Of a DNA stretch of 12,672 bases, positions 6,391 through 11,948 are shown piece by piece. The stretch lies in the NCBI GenBank assembly GCA_028867395.1, contig JAGWGO010000019.1, positions 1-12,672 of the forward strand, in the 5' to 3' direction. The position numbers and the translations under genes are program-made. A model generated the notes under the pieces. That model worked only from the letters and a program-made list of their open reading frames with translations, was not told where the DNA came from and did not search any database. Each line of letters starts with the position of its first letter. Within the stretch, counting starts at the first letter, position 1. Origin of the DNA: Nitrososphaerota archaeon. Its GTDB lineage: Archaea > Thermoproteota > Nitrososphaeria > Nitrososphaerales > Nitrosopumilaceae.

Positions 6391-6897
6391 CTATTTGCTA
6401 GTACTGACAGTTTTGATTGCTTGAATGAATTTTTCTGCTCGTCTTGATTCCAAAAGTACGACATTCCCATCTTTGAATTCCAGCCTAATTCCACGTCTAC
6501 CGCCCACAGAATATGCTTTTTTTGACATAGCGTACCTTAACCCGAGTTTGTTTTCTTCCTTTTTTTGCGGTACATATGATTCACAGTTTTGTAGGCCTGA
6601 GAGTGAGATTTTGTTAAAGGACAACTGAAATGGTAAGATCTTAACATATAGACCGTCACTGCGCACTTGAATTCTCATCTTTATAGTAAGCAACAAGGTT
6701 GGTAAGATAAATCCAATTGCCAAGAAGACAGACGAGACCACAACTGTGGTTTCCGAAGGAGAGTTGACACTTCCTATTTCAAAGAGTTGTGGTAATGCAA
6801 AATAAACACTACAAAATGTGATGCCTATAACTACAAGCCATATCAGAGAGTGGGAAAAATGATTTGCCTCTCTATACAGTATATCAGAGTTTTCCAT
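6391..6897 (-). CDS. Two-TM membrane protein with PH-like C-terminal domain (DUF6141-like)
   Basis: ATG 6897 gives 168 residues. An N-terminal YREANHFS is followed by two transmembrane helices (about 17-36 and 52-73) with a short loop between them. The C-terminal half is a beta-rich soluble region: IQVRSDGLYVKILPF, then KISLSGLQNC, AYSVGGRRGIRLEFKDGNVVLLESRRAEKFIQAI. This order (RE..F near the N-terminus, DGxxVxxxPF, AYxVxGxxGxxLxxxxGxxxLxxSxRxxxxxxAI) matches what I recall for archaeal DUF6141 proteins, with a bacterial-PH-like domain facing the cytosol. No enzymatic residues are obvious. A TATA-like TATAAATC (about 6924-6931) lies upstream. The 43-residue gene lies 57 bp upstream on the same strand. 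Confidence 0.82.
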   Translation of the reverse strand: MENSDILYREANHFSHSLIWLVVIGITFCSVYFALPQLFEIGSVNSPSETTVVVSSVFLAIGFILPTLLLTIKMRIQVRSDGLYVKILPFQLSFNKISLSGLQNCESYVPQKKEENKLGLRYAMSKKAYSVGGRRGIRLEFKDGNVVLLESRRAEKFIQAIKTVSTSK

Positions 6898-6954
6898 TTC
6901 CTATCAATTGACGCAAAGCCTGATTTATATCATAAACCAGAGTTTCACACAGGA

Positions 6955-7086
6955 TTACCTTCGTTTCATCTTTTGAAGTTTGGTTGTAATAGCCACTATC
7001 TTCGCTATTATTTCGTTATTGCTTCCCTTACCTTCCAAGAACTTGCACAGCCAATCGATTTCATCATTTGTCAGTAGATTCTCCAT
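6955..7086 (-). CDS. Very small helical protein (43 aa)
   Basis: The minus-strand ATG at 7086 opens a 43-codon frame ending in TAA at 6955. The translation begins MENLLTNDEIDWLCKFLEGK and ends TTKLQKMKRR. It reads as two amphipathic helices joined by GKGSNN, with a basic end. A palindromic TATA box, ACTATATAGT, is centred 27 bp before the ATG, the expected distance for a leaderless archaeal mRNA; this is the main reason to accept so short a gene. There is no signal peptide, and one cysteine is present. I do not recognise a named family, although the composition resembles small conserved thaumarchaeal proteins. It lies just upstream of the two-TM gene on the same strand. Confidence 0.68.
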   Translation of the reverse strand: MENLLTNDEIDWLCKFLEGKGSNNEIIAKIVAITTKLQKMKRR

Positions 7087-7107
7087 AAACGAATTCCATA
7101 CACAACC

Positions 7108-7117
7108 ACTATATAGT
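7108..7117 (-). promoter_or_regulatory. TATA box of the 43-residue gene
   Basis: ACTATATAGT is a perfect palindrome containing TATATA, centred about 27 bp upstream of the ATG at 7086. It also lies 28 bp before the stop of the 7145 gene, in the gap between the two genes. Confidence 0.6.
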
Positions 7118-7144
7118 ATTGCACTAGGAGTACAGATTTTTTGT

Positions 7145-8059
7145 TTAGTATCTTGGCAATAGTCGAAGTCCAGTCTTTCTGGATATTGCGATTATTGATA
7201 CTATTGCAACCGTTAGCACTAGGGCTGCTATCGGACCAAATTCTGGAATCACAAATGTTCCTACTATCTCAATCTGTTGGGTTCCATTCTTAAATGGAAT
7301 CGCCAATGTTCTGTCGGTGCTTGTGTTCATGGTCTCGTTAGCTTGGCTGTTTTGTTGTCCATCGTTTAGTACTATGAATTGATCATCTGTACCATCAGAC
7401 TTCTTTGCATCGATTAGAGATCTTGGCATTGTGATTGTCAACAAACCATCGCCAGTTGTCTGTATGGTTACAATCAATGACTTTGATTGAGGATTAGCCT
7501 TGATATCAATGACCTTTCCGTTTGTAATAGTATAGGTCACAGAAGAGTTGGTACCATCTACTGGGATTGTGCTTGGACCTGAACTTACTGCTGACCCAGT
7601 GAAGGTAAATGTTGTCTTTGCAGATCTGTCAGGACTACCATATTGTACTGATACGGTGTAAGTACCTGCGGCGCTCCACAAGGCTCCAGTAGCAGTTAGA
7701 GTAGTAGAATATGTCTTGTCGGTTCCCACTTGAACTTGGTCCACTTTGACCACATTGCCGACTGGATTTCTTACAATTAATGTAAGAGGAGTATCAGACA
7801 TGTAATCTCTTGTCGTACCAGATATCATTACCTTATCGCCATCGTTGTATGATGGTTTGTCAGTGGCAACCGTAACTGCAACCGCCCCAGATGATGGAGT
7901 ACCTATCGTATTGTTAAGCATGTATGCTGGAAGTGGCAAGCTAGATTGAGTAGTATTGGTAGTATTCATCACAGAATTGGCATCTGCAAATGCTGGAATA
8001 GCAGCAACTGAACCAAACATTATTGCAATTAGTAAAAGTCCGCGGATTTTATTTTCCAA
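7145..8059 (-). CDS. Secreted surface protein with PEFG-CTERM anchor
   Basis: The 304-residue product has a signal peptide (hydrophobic residues 8-20, cleavage after AFA near 23-25) and an Asn/Thr/Ser-rich mature start. A first Ig-like beta domain (about 60-155) follows: VTVATDKPSYNDGDKVMISG, TPLTLIVRNPVGNVV, AAGTYTVSVQYG. A second beta domain (about 172-270) contains SSVTYTITNGKVIDI, GDGLLTITMPRSLI and QQIEIVGTFV. The C-terminus has IPEFGP (PEFG at 272-275), a hydrophobic helix (277-292) and a basic tail (RKTGLRLLPRY), the thaumarchaeal PEFG-CTERM sorting signal processed by a dedicated archaeosortase. A cell-surface structural or adhesion role is inferred. The start is TTG 8059, 26 bp below CTTATATAA, so it is probably leaderless. 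Confidence 0.92.
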   Translation of the reverse strand: MENKIRGLLLIAIMFGSVAAIPAFADANSVMNTTNTTQSSLPLPAYMLNNTIGTPSSGAVAVTVATDKPSYNDGDKVMISGTTRDYMSDTPLTLIVRNPVGNVVKVDQVQVGTDKTYSTTLTATGALWSAAGTYTVSVQYGSPDRSAKTTFTFTGSAVSSGPSTIPVDGTNSSVTYTITNGKVIDIKANPQSKSLIVTIQTTGDGLLTITMPRSLIDAKKSDGTDDQFIVLNDGQQNSQANETMNTSTDRTLAIPFKNGTQQIEIVGTFVIPEFGPIAALVLTVAIVSIIAISRKTGLRLLPRY

Positions 8060-8080
8060 TAATTGAACACATTATAACCG

Positions 8081-8089
8081 TTATATAAG
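8081..8089 (-). promoter_or_regulatory. TATA box of the PEFG-CTERM surface protein gene
   Basis: Minus-strand CTTATATAA is centred 26 bp before TTG 8059. A second AT-rich stretch (ATTATAAC, 8071-8078) lies closer and has poorer spacing. Confidence 0.6.
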
Positions 8090-8132
8090 CAATTGTAAAA
8101 AAATTGTTAATTTCTCGATCAGATGTATTTGG

Positions 8133-8211
8133 CAAAACTTGCAGATGGTAGCACCGTAAATTTTATCTCCCGATCATCGCTTGGACAAAAAAGGAGATCT
8201 GCCAAGTTTTG
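8133..8211. repeat. Imperfect inverted repeat with nested stem
   Basis: CAAAACTTGCAGAT (8133-8146) is the reverse complement of ATCTGCCAAGTTTTG (8197-8211) apart from one extra base. A nested pair, ATCTCC (8165-8170) with GGAGAT (8193-8198), can extend the structure, sharing two bases with the outer pairing. A 29-codon frame (8123-8212) overlaps it; see the rejected list. It is part of the 399-bp gap 8060-8458, where I see no confident protein gene. Confidence 0.45.
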
Positions 8212-8253
8212 ACAAAATGACAAATCTTAAAAATCATCACCATGTGGTAAAAG

Positions 8254-8323
8254 GAAGAAAACCCAAAGTACCAAAACAGAAGGTTCTGGTACTTGTGTGT
8301 GTGTCTGGAATTGGGTTTTCTTC
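8254..8323 (-). ncRNA. Candidate small structured RNA (about 70 nt)
   Basis: A perfect 13-bp inverted repeat, GAAGAAAACCCAA (8254-8266) with TTGGGTTTTCTTC (8311-8323), encloses a perfect 7-bp one, AGTACCA (8267-8273) with TGGTACT (8287-8293). The inner and outer stems abut on one side and are separated on the other by a 17-nt bulge containing a CA/TG dinucleotide run. On the minus strand CTTAAATAG (8345-8353) is centred 26 bp upstream of the first paired base, as if transcription began exactly at the stem, and a T4 tract follows the closing stem (8247-8250). The plus strand also has a weaker box (CTTAAAAAT, 8226-8234) at a similar distance, so the strand is not certain. It does not match rRNA, tRNA, SRP RNA, RNase P RNA or C/D-box guides as far as I can tell. 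A large transcription-associated hairpin or DNA-binding site is the alternative. Confidence 0.4.
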
Positions 8324-8344
8324 ATTACATTAATGGTCTTTCGT

Positions 8345-8353
8345 CTATTTAAG
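8345..8353 (-). promoter_or_regulatory. TATA-like box upstream of the candidate small RNA
   Basis: Minus-strand CTTAAATAG is of the same type as the boxes in front of protein genes here (for example TTTAAATA). It is centred about 26 bp before base 8323, the outer end of the 13-bp stem, and no protein start codon follows it at that distance. Confidence 0.4.
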
Positions 8354-8381
8354 AAAAAGTTACAGATTTTGGTTTTCTATA

Positions 8382-8417
8382 ATTATTATCACTAGAATGG
8401 AATTATGCGATAATAAT
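8382..8417. repeat. AT-rich inverted repeat
   Basis: ATTATTATC (8382-8390) and GATAATAAT (8409-8417) form a perfect 9-bp inverted repeat with an 18-nt spacer. It lies 42 bp downstream of the stop of the 8459-8788 gene and may belong to its 3' end. Confidence 0.35.
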
Positions 8418-8458
8418 GCTCTAATTCAACTGCAATATCAGGTACAACAAATTGGCAT

Positions 8459-8788
8459 CTAGTTGGTTTCGTTTGAGTTAAGAATAGAATCAATCTTTTG
8501 ATTTAATTCATTTATTGCGTTAAGTGATGATTCGTGCTTGTCGTCAAAATCAGCAAGTTTTTTCAGTATAGCATCGTGATTTTCCTCCAAATCCTTTATC
8601 CTGCAAAGTATGTTATCTTGCGAGTCCGAAGTTTTCTTTTGTCTGTTGTATATCCACCAGCTCACAACACTGCCAATTATAGTACCTGCCATAATTCCAA
8701 GATAGGCCGAGGACGCATTACTCATATCAACACATCCTTTTGAAAACTCTGGGATACACCCCCAAATACTTAACAGGATTGGAAGCAT
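8459..8788 (-). CDS. Small membrane protein with C-terminal coiled coil
   Basis: ATG 8788 gives 109 residues. The first 21 (MLPILLSIWGCIPEFSKGC) are moderately hydrophobic with two cysteines. A clear transmembrane helix follows (about 28-46: YLGIMAGTIIGSVVSWWIY), then NRQKK as a positive-inside cytosolic flank. Residues about 55-105 are heptad-like and charged (CRIKDLEENHDAILKKLADF, INELNQKIDSIL), a probable coiled coil. I do not recognise a family; the layout suggests a membrane-tethered oligomerisation or tethering protein. MSNASSAYLG (ATG 8725) is an alternative start and would leave only the one clear helix. GAAAATATC, about 22 bp before ATG 8788, is a possible promoter element and favours the longer form. 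Confidence 0.72.
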   Translation of the reverse strand: MLPILLSIWGCIPEFSKGCVDMSNASSAYLGIMAGTIIGSVVSWWIYNRQKKTSDSQDNILCRIKDLEENHDAILKKLADFDDKHESSLNAINELNQKIDSILNSNETN

Positions 8789-8829
8789 GGAAAATGAATC
8801 TCAGTCGATATTTTCATGCTTTCTATAAG

Positions 8830-8858
8830 GATCAATTAACGAGATTGTGAAATTGATC
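8830..8858. repeat. Inverted repeat between the dehydrogenase and coiled-coil genes
   Basis: GATCAATT (8830-8837) and AATTGATC (8851-8858) form a perfect 8-bp inverted repeat with a 13-nt spacer. It is 15 bp past the dehydrogenase stop and upstream of the predicted promoter of the 8788 gene, so it could be a 3' hairpin of the first or an operator of the second. No T-run follows it on the minus strand. Confidence 0.35.
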
Positions 8859-8872
8859 AAATTGAATATACG

Positions 8873-9943
8873 CTAATATGGTGTCATCAGAATTTTGCCC
8901 ACGATATCACCCTTTAGCATCTTTGTATGTGCCTCTGCCGCATTATCAAAAGTGTATACAGAGTCAATTATTGATTTTATCTTTCCTTTCGACATCCAAT
9001 ACAATCCCTCCACAAGTTCTGAACGCGTTCCTTGAGTTGAGCCCAAGACATTCACACCTTTGAAAAATATGTGCCTAAGATCAGTTTGTACCTCGTATCC
9101 CGTGGTAGCACCAGTAGTAACAAGTGTTGCACCATACTTCAACAAAGCCAGCTCCTTGTTCCAATGTGAGCCTCCAATGTGCTCAAAGATAACATCTACT
9201 CCCGGACTCGTATTCTTTTCTTTTGCAAGATTTTTTGTAATTGTAAAGACATCTTTTGACCAGTCTTCTTTTCTGTGATCGACTGCAAAATCTGCTCCAA
9301 GCTTTAGGCATTGTTCAAGTTTGTTTGAACTTGCGGTGGCAATAACATCACAACCATGTAATTTTGCAATCTGTATTCCAAATGTTCCAATACCAGAAGC
9401 ACCACCCATAATGAGTACAGTCTGTCCCGGTTTTATCTTTGCTCGACCTACTAACATATGCCATGAGGTTACTAAAACCATAGAGGCGGCAGCGGATTCC
9501 TCTTGGCTTACATTTTCTGGAATTTTTACCACATTGACTTCTGGAAGGTGAGCGTACTCACAAAACCCTCCCCATAAAGGACCAGTTTGGAAACCCCAGA
9601 TCTTTCGATATCTGCAGTCATACTCTCGTCCATCAGTGCAATCTTTGCAGACTCTGCAAGAGATGTTTCCATGTGATACGACTTTGTCCCCTACTTTAAC
9701 CGTGGTAACGTCTTCGCCTATGGCTACAACTTCTCCTGCAGCATCAGTTCCCGATATATGCGGCATCGGTATCTGAATTGGTCTTCCTCTCATCCCCCAT
9801 ATGTCATCGTAGTTTAATCCTGCAAAATTTACCTTGAAGACTACATCGGTTGGTTTAGGTTTTGGATCAGGAACTTCCTTCATTTTTAGGATTTTTTCAA
9901 AATTATCGTCTGTAGCATATTCCTCGTATACGAGTGCCTTCAT
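8873..9943 (-). CDS. Medium-chain dehydrogenase/reductase (zinc-type ADH / enoyl reductase family)
   Basis: The 356-residue product has the two-domain MDR fold: an N-terminal GroES-like catalytic domain (1-160) and a Rossmann domain with GGASGIGTFGIQIAK (180-194), then a helical C-terminal region ending GDIVGKILMTPY. The structural zinc lobe is intact: C96, C99, C102 and C110 (SCRVCKDCTDGREYDC). The catalytic-zinc ligands are not: the usual Cys near residue 40 is replaced in FAGLNYDDIWG, and the GHE motif reads PHISGTDAAGEV. The enzyme is thus probably a zinc-independent NAD(P)H reductase of a C=C or C=O bond rather than a classical alcohol dehydrogenase. In Sulfolobales an MDR of this general kind is the acryloyl-CoA reductase of the 3-hydroxypropionate/4-hydroxybutyrate cycle, which ammonia-oxidising archaea also use; assigning that role here is a guess. 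ATG 9943 has TTAATATTA about 28 bp upstream, which fits leaderless initiation. Confidence 0.9.
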   Translation of the reverse strand: MKALVYEEYATDDNFEKILKMKEVPDPKPKPTDVVFKVNFAGLNYDDIWGMRGRPIQIPMPHISGTDAAGEVVAIGEDVTTVKVGDKVVSHGNISCRVCKDCTDGREYDCRYRKIWGFQTGPLWGGFCEYAHLPEVNVVKIPENVSQEESAAASMVLVTSWHMLVGRAKIKPGQTVLIMGGASGIGTFGIQIAKLHGCDVIATASSNKLEQCLKLGADFAVDHRKEDWSKDVFTITKNLAKEKNTSPGVDVIFEHIGGSHWNKELALLKYGATLVTTGATTGYEVQTDLRHIFFKGVNVLGSTQGTRSELVEGLYWMSKGKIKSIIDSVYTFDNAAEAHTKMLKGDIVGKILMTPY

Positions 9944-10028
9944 GACTCAATCAGTTTCGTTCAACGTAATATTAAGAAAATGACGCTATCTTTTAAAAAT
10001 AAAAAACATGAGTTTGTAAAAAGTAGGT

Positions 10029-10172
10029 CTAGTGGTGGTGATGTCCACAACCACAAGAATCATGGCTGTCCATGGTCTCTACTTTTTCTTTGCTCTCACA
10101 TCGAGAACATTTGTTAGAGCCAGTGGCAGAAAAGAAGCCTATACCGCATACGATGCATTTCGTACTTGTCAT
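10029..10172 (-). CDS. Small zinc-ribbon protein with His4 tail (47 aa)
   Basis: Minus-strand ATG 10172 opens a 47-codon frame ending in TAG at 10029. It starts MTSTKCIVCGIGFFSATGSN, and the four cysteines C6-x2-C9 and C22-x2-C25 (KCSRC) make a textbook zinc ribbon. After an acidic linker the C-terminus reads DSCGCGHHHH, adding two cysteines and four terminal histidines, a likely second soft-metal (zinc, copper or nickel) site. AATAAATAA (10194-10202) is centred 26 bp upstream, so a leaderless mRNA starting at the ATG is expected. Function unknown; possible roles are a metal chaperone, a metal reservoir or a nucleic-acid-binding adaptor. It lies between a dehydrogenase gene and a copper-protein gene, so a link to copper is tempting but unproven. 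Confidence 0.78.
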   Translation of the reverse strand: MTSTKCIVCGIGFFSATGSNKCSRCESKEKVETMDSHDSCGCGHHHH

Positions 10173-10193
10173 GGTATGAACTAGATGGCACCA

Positions 10194-10202
10194 TTATTTA
10201 TT
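10194..10202 (-). promoter_or_regulatory. TATA box of the 47-residue zinc-ribbon gene
   Basis: Minus-strand AATAAATAA is centred about 26 bp before the ATG at 10172, as expected for a leaderless archaeal promoter. Confidence 0.55.
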
Positions 10203-10233
10203 GTGCGTACATTAACTCATACCTACCCGTTTT

Positions 10234-10247
10234 TGCAATATTTTGCA
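10234..10247. repeat. Palindrome in the divergent promoter region
   Basis: TGCAA-TATT-TTGCA is a 5-bp inverted repeat with a 4-bp spacer, located between the small zinc-ribbon gene and the cupredoxin gene and upstream of both predicted TATA boxes. It is the size of a regulator half-site pair; the match could be chance in AT-rich DNA. Confidence 0.3.
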
Positions 10248-10324
10248 CTTTTAGCGTAAAAAGGCACGTATCTAACACCAGATTGCGAACGTTTCAGATG
10301 AGAATAATTCATGACTATTCATAG

Positions 10325-10335
10325 AATTTATTAAT
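10325..10335 (+). promoter_or_regulatory. TATA box of the second cupredoxin gene
   Basis: AATTTATTAAT is centred about 28 bp before ATG 10358, which fits leaderless initiation there and argues against the earlier ATG at 10340. Confidence 0.5.
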
Positions 10336-10357
10336 TGATATGTTTGGTAGTGAACTC

Positions 10358-11158
10358 ATGATGTCAAAACCAATAGGCGCATTATTTGGCGTTTTGACCC
10401 TAGTTGCGATTCTTGCAATAGCCCCATCGGCTTTTGCTCAAGAGTCTAGTGCAACGGTAAACATTTCAGCGGGCGCAGGTTCTGGTCCAACTTGTTCACA
10501 ATCGAGCAATTGTTTTAGTCCAGACACTATCACTGTAGCTCCAGGTACAACGGTCGAATGGAAAAACAATGACAAAGTCAGCCACACAGTAACAAGTGGC
10601 AATCCATCAGATAATCAAACAGGCACTATCTTCGATAGCAGTTTGATTGCAGCTGGAAAAGACTTTTCCTTTACATTCAACAACCCTGGTACATACAATT
10701 ACTTTTGCCAAGTCCATCCCTGGATGACAGGTCAGGTAATTGTTAGCGCGTCAGCAGCATCTGCTCCAGCTGCAAGTACATCTTCTAGTATGAATATGTC
10801 ATCTGGCAGCATGGCTGGAATGTCTAACAGTTCATCAAGTAATGCACCAGCAAACATGACAACATCATCTGCTCCAACAACAACACCAACAACACCAGCA
10901 ACACCAACAACACCAGCACCAACATCACAAGCTCCACAATATGGCTCAGCAGTACCATCTACAACAATGGCAGGACAAGGCCAGCAAAATGGTATCCCAC
11001 TTGGAACACCAACTGGTACCCAGTTTACCTTGGGTTCAGGTGGCATCGAGGAACCAAGTACAGCGGGCTCAGATCCAACTCCAGCCTATGCTGCAGGTAT
11101 CGGTGTAATCGCAGTGATGAGCGGTATCGGTATTTGGTCAGCAGTCAGACGCAGATGA
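10358..11158 (+). CDS. Secreted, membrane-anchored blue copper protein (cupredoxin) with Thr/Pro linker
   Basis: Counting from ATG 10358 the product is 266 residues (ATG 10340 would add six; ATG 10361 is also possible). A signal peptide (MMSKPIGALFGVLTLVAILA, cleavage after AFA near 25-27) precedes a type-1 copper domain (about 32-130). Its ligands are H76 (VSHTV), C117, H120 and M123 (FCQVHPWM). The C46-x5-C52 pair is shared with the 1570 paralog, as are SGxPSxNxTGTxFDS and HPWMTGQV. A long Ala/Ser/Met then Thr/Pro-rich low-complexity linker (about 133-200; MNMSSGSMAGMS, TTPTTPATP) leads to a Gly-rich region and a C-terminal hydrophobic helix (YAAGIGVIAVMSGIGIW) with the tail SAVRRR. There is no PEFG motif, so anchoring is by a plain C-terminal helix. 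It probably carries electrons at the cell surface; the Met/His content of the linker could hold extra copper. Confidence 0.92.
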   Translation: MMSKPIGALFGVLTLVAILAIAPSAFAQESSATVNISAGAGSGPTCSQSSNCFSPDTITVAPGTTVEWKNNDKVSHTVTSGNPSDNQTGTIFDSSLIAAGKDFSFTFNNPGTYNYFCQVHPWMTGQVIVSASAASAPAASTSSSMNMSSGSMAGMSNSSSSNAPANMTTSSAPTTTPTTPATPTTPAPTSQAPQYGSAVPSTTMAGQGQQNGIPLGTPTGTQFTLGSGGIEEPSTAGSDPTPAYAAGIGVIAVMSGIGIWSAVRRR

Positions 11159-11175
11159 TTAAAACCTAAAATTAC

Positions 11176-11195
11176 TTTTTTCTTTTTTTAATTTT
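11176..11195 (+). terminator. Oligo-T terminator of the cupredoxin gene
   Basis: Starting 18 bases after the TGA, the plus strand has three T-runs (T6, T7 and T4) separated by one or two bases, the hairpin-free oligo-T signal used by archaeal RNA polymerase. No stem precedes it. Confidence 0.65.
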
Positions 11196-11235
11196 GTAAC
11201 CCTAGTAGACTTTATTGTTAACTAGAAAGAAATTA

Positions 11236-11748
11236 TCAAAGTTTGAGTTTAGACTTGACGTTTTTCAGTCCTTTTTTCAATACAGGGGCATAACCATACA
11301 AGGTATGAAAAACGGTAGATTTGTATCCGTTTACGAGTGATGAAAGAACCGCACTAGTAGTAACATGTGCCATTTTCGCACAATATTTCCATGATTCTCG
11401 TTCGTACTTGTAGAAACCTCGAAAGGCTTTCTCTGCATATCTCGAGTACCAAATCCATTCTTTGAAAATCTTTTCAGGGTTTAGCTCTTCCCAATATGGT
11501 ATTTTCGAGCTTTGTTTACCTGTATTATAATACATATTGCCAACTTTATGATTTGAATTCTGTGTATGATGGTCAGTACGAAGTACCCTATATGCTTCTG
11601 TTATAAGTTTGAATTTTTCCCCATCCTGCTTTGACATATTTTTATCAGGATGATACCTTAATGCCAGTCTTCTATAAGCGGTCTTGATTTCTTGCATGGA
11701 AGCACCCTCATGCAATCCCAGCAGATGATAACAATTCTGGCTATTCAA
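11236..11748 (-). CDS. Orphan J-domain (DnaJ-like) protein
   Basis: The 170-residue product has an N-terminal J domain (about 5-62): NCYHLLGLHEGASMQEIKTA, then RRLALRYHPDKN with the essential HPD at 33-35, and FKLITEAYRVL. Neither the Gly/Phe region, the CxxCxGxG zinc fingers nor the C-terminal substrate-binding domain of true DnaJ is present. Instead there is an Asn/His-rich spacer and an aromatic, basic tail (about 82-170) rich in Trp and Tyr (PYWEELNPEKIFKEWIWYSRY, YKYERESWKYCAK), ending in KKGLKNVKSKLKL. The J domain should stimulate an Hsp70 ATPase; the tail would set location or client. The weakly hydrophobic stretch near 125-140 is too polar for a firm membrane call. No dnaK or grpE lies nearby. 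ATG 11748 is about 24 bp below TATTTTAAA (11768-11776), so it is probably leaderless. Confidence 0.88.
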   Translation of the reverse strand: MNSQNCYHLLGLHEGASMQEIKTAYRRLALRYHPDKNMSKQDGEKFKLITEAYRVLRTDHHTQNSNHKVGNMYYNTGKQSSKIPYWEELNPEKIFKEWIWYSRYAEKAFRGFYKYERESWKYCAKMAHVTTSAVLSSLVNGYKSTVFHTLYGYAPVLKKGLKNVKSKLKL

Positions 11749-11767
11749 TGATAATGTTTTGCTTTAC

Positions 11768-11776
11768 TATTTTAAA
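11768..11776 (-). promoter_or_regulatory. TATA box of the J-domain gene
   Basis: Minus-strand TTTAAAATA is centred about 24 bp before ATG 11748. Confidence 0.5.
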
Positions 11777-11802
11777 AAAGTTTAATCTTATTTTCTTGTA
11801 CT

Positions 11803-11823
11803 AATTGAAAAAAAAATTCAATT
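11803..11823. repeat. Inverted repeat around an A-tract
   Basis: AATTGAA (11803-11809), seven A residues, then TTCAATT (11817-11823): a perfect 7-bp inverted repeat in the divergent gap between the J-domain gene and the 11949 gene, outside both predicted TATA boxes. It could be a regulator site or simply AT-rich sequence. Confidence 0.3.
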
Positions 11824-11920
11824 AACTCAGAAGCTTGAGGCATTACAAAATCCCAGAAGGAATTGCCAGATATGAAGAGATAAAGATTTTGTTGCTTTTT
11901 GAATAGTCATAGTATCATTG

Positions 11921-11930
11921 AAATATTTAG
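11921..11930 (+). promoter_or_regulatory. TATA box of the 11949 gene
   Basis: AAATATTTAG is centred about 24 bp before the TTG at 11949, supporting that TTG as a leaderless start. Confidence 0.5.
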
Positions 11931-11948
11931 TCATTCATTCACTATTAG

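Noticed and set aside
8123..8212. 29-residue plus-strand ORF starting MYLAKLADGSTVNF
   Set aside because: It overlaps the arms of the inverted repeat, has no convincing TATA box or ribosome binding site, and is short enough to occur by chance; kept only as a possibility.
8235..8245. Minus-strand GTGATGA resembling a box C of a C/D-box guide RNA
   Set aside because: No CTGA box D at a suitable distance and no C'/D' pair; a seven-base match is expected by chance.
9321..9551. Plus-strand ORFs opposite the dehydrogenase gene (also near 8878 and 9060)
   Set aside because: They lie wholly within a well-supported MDR gene and show no family resemblance.
10732..11046. Minus-strand ORF of 104 codons opposite the cupredoxin linker
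   Set aside because: It is the mirror of the repetitive Thr/Pro/Ala coding sequence; its Val/Gly/Ala-rich translation is an artefact of that composition.
10311..11911. ATGACTATTC shared in opposite orientation by the upstream regions of the 10358 and 11949 genes
   Set aside because: A single ten-base match in AT-rich DNA without symmetry or consistent distance to the promoters; too weak to call a regulatory site.
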